Below are positions 48,154 through 64,000 of a DNA stretch of 64,000 nucleotides, piece by piece. This stretch comes from Amphiura filiformis (lineage: Eukaryota; Echinodermata; Ophiuroidea; Amphilepidida; Amphiuridae): the NCBI RefSeq assembly GCF_039555335.1, contig NC_092647.1, forward strand, positions 8,997,274-9,061,273. Direction: 5' to 3'. The position numbers and the translations under genes are program-made. The first letter of the stretch is position 1, and each line of letters starts with the position of its first letter. The notes under the pieces were generated by a model. It saw only the letters and a program-made list of their open reading frames with translations. It searched no databases and had not been told where the DNA came from.

Positions 48154-48337
48154 TGGCTATTCCATTTGAAATCCATACACCCCTATGGAAGACATGACCT
48201 TAATCTTCCACACAGGGAGTGTGAATTTCTAATGGGATTACCCGAATGGAAGACTCCATTTGAAATCTTCACTACCTGTGTAGGCATTTAAGATCACATC
48301 TTCCATAGTGGTGTATGGATTTCAACTGGAATAGCCC
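48154..48337. mobile_element. Palindromic MITE, 'ggaagacatga' family, copy 3
   Basis: The best-preserved copy: GGCTATTCCATTTGAAATCC at the left and the complementary 'gatttcaactggaatagcc' at the right, about 184 bp. The two halves fold on each other. Confidence 0.8.
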
Positions 48338-49079
48338 ATTTAATCACACAAACCCAATCTTCTAGTTTACAAAAGGGTGATGTTTGTGACATCCTGAAGA
48401 ATGAATGAATGACACCAGTCTTGATTGGAGGTTATTGTTGAGGGTATTGTGAGCAATCTAAACATTTGCTTTGGAACCTAGGAAGAGCACAGCCCTGAAG
48501 CCCAAATACAATTTTAACTGTAGCTTTTGTTTTCCCTGTAAAAAAATTGAATAGGCGAAGAAGGAAATACTGCTAGCAACCAATAACACTAGCGCGCAAT
48601 CATGTGATGTCCAATAACCCACTGAGCTCAGTTTGCCTTACTGTTCTTGATATACACACAAGTTGTAGTTATAATGAAACATTATGGTTTCCTCTACATG
48701 ATGCATTTTTTGCAGCAATGTTCTCCCCCATAAATTACATAATCTTCAGGAAAAAAGGGGAAGTGGTCAAGAATATCCTCAGCCTCTTCCTTGAGAATGG
48801 TCATAATCCAACTACAACATGATAAATGAAGATTTAGTTACTTCATAGACCTGCACACATTGTCACCTTGAGTGGATTGGAAAGTAGCACTTTCTCTATT
48901 TCATTCAAAATGATGATTGGTGTGAATGACCCAAGTGTTACTTATAATGCCCTCATGTCCCCATATTTGCAATCCTAAATGCATGCATGATTCTCCTTGC
49001 TGTATAACAAATCTATTTATATTTCATTGATTATATCAGTCATAATAATGTAATTAGATACTTAATATTTTGTTCTAGT
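48338..49079 (-). other. DYNC1I 3' UTR and flank
   Basis: The sequence follows the DYNC1I stop on the - strand. No unambiguous AATAAA (TTTATT on +) close to the stop can be singled out. No other gene is seen. Confidence 0.45.
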
Positions 49080-63510
<14,431 letters not shown>

Positions 63511-63967
63511 CTAAAACAAAAAGTGATACAATATATGTCAAAAATTACACATAAAACTTGTTCAGTACAAAAAAAGGCGCAGTGATTTATAGCAGATGAG
63601 ACTGCACTTTCCTAAAAAAACCTGAAAATGCATGTGAAATTGGGTTTTGACTAAAAAAAATGAATTCAGTTTTAAAACTGAAAATTCTCATGCCTTTTAT
63701 AGTGCACTACGCACAGGCACAATGCCTCGCACATTTTACAGGTTGTCGCTGACCGCTACGGCCCACATCATTCCATAAACTATTTTAACAACAACACAGG
63801 GGCTTTGCAACTTTCAAGAGCGCACACCCTAGATATTCAACAAATGACCTTTGCAACCAGGATCAGCTCCCCAAGTTTTTCATGTGTTACAAATGAGACA
63901 ATTTGCAGTAAGTTCCTTGTCCAGGGGATTTTTGTACTATCTCAATTTTTCCATGTGAGCATTCTAA

Positions 63968-64000
63968 ACCACCTCCAGGGTTCGAACCTGGCACCTCTCA
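63968..64000 (-). other. tRNA T-arm/acceptor-like sequence at window edge
   Basis: On the - strand CCAGG-TTCGAAC-CCTGG makes a perfect tRNA T-arm, followed by AGGTGGT, which could be the 3' acceptor strand. The 5' part lies outside the window, so a tRNA gene, a pseudogene and a tRNA-headed SINE cannot be told apart. Confidence 0.4.

Overview
The window is animal nuclear DNA, with AT-rich sequence, split genes, GT..AG introns of up to several kb, and many DNA transposons, SINEs and minisatellites. Three conserved metazoan genes can be read by homology. They are the 3' end of a ZNF830-like gene on the + strand (exons at 83-159 and 1148-1346), most of a molybdenum cofactor sulfurase gene (MOCOS) on the - strand (12 exons between 35315 and 14261, first exon not found), and the C-terminal WD-repeat half of the cytoplasmic dynein 1 intermediate chain gene (DYNC1I) on the - strand (9 exons between 63510 and 49080, upstream exons beyond the window). 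Protein similarity plus the dispersed repeats (for example the 'tttgacctcagatgacccc' type near 59.3-59.6 kb) suggest an invertebrate deuterostome, probably an echinoderm or hemichordate. The species cannot be fixed from the sequence.

Layout: 0-1.35 kb ZNF830 tail; 1.35-8.7 kb intergenic DNA with a tRNA-derived SINE and several DNA transposons; 8.7-12.6 kb a 47/50-bp minisatellite with higher-order structure; 12.6-14.26 kb the 3' flank of MOCOS; 14.26-35.3 kb MOCOS; 35.3-49.1 kb intergenic DNA packed with inverted-repeat elements, a LINE fragment and one uncertain exon-like ORF; 49.1-64 kb DYNC1I with transposons in its introns. The three genes have no evident functional link (splicing/repair factor, cofactor maturation enzyme, motor subunit).

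The strongest unexplained signal is in MOCOS. Two of its introns carry large tandem arrays that begin exactly at the 5' splice site and copy it in nearly every unit. At 15.88-20.01 kb about 98 copies of a 40-bp unit each hold about 24 nt of the end of the coding exon plus 16 nt of intron, so the array is a serial duplication of an exon-intron junction. At 29.65-31.01 kb 32 copies of a 42-bp unit (14 codons) start at intron base +1, mostly contain CAG|GTAAAT, and are in frame with the exon. A 21-bp coding repeat (four copies) sits in a third place in the same gene, and an eroded donor-copy repeat appears after one DYNC1I exon. The second notable object is a 537-bp LTR element (55510-56046) whose two LTRs each contain a tRNA-Lys-like sequence. 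It is nested in a palindromic transposon whose unoccupied copy is also in this window.
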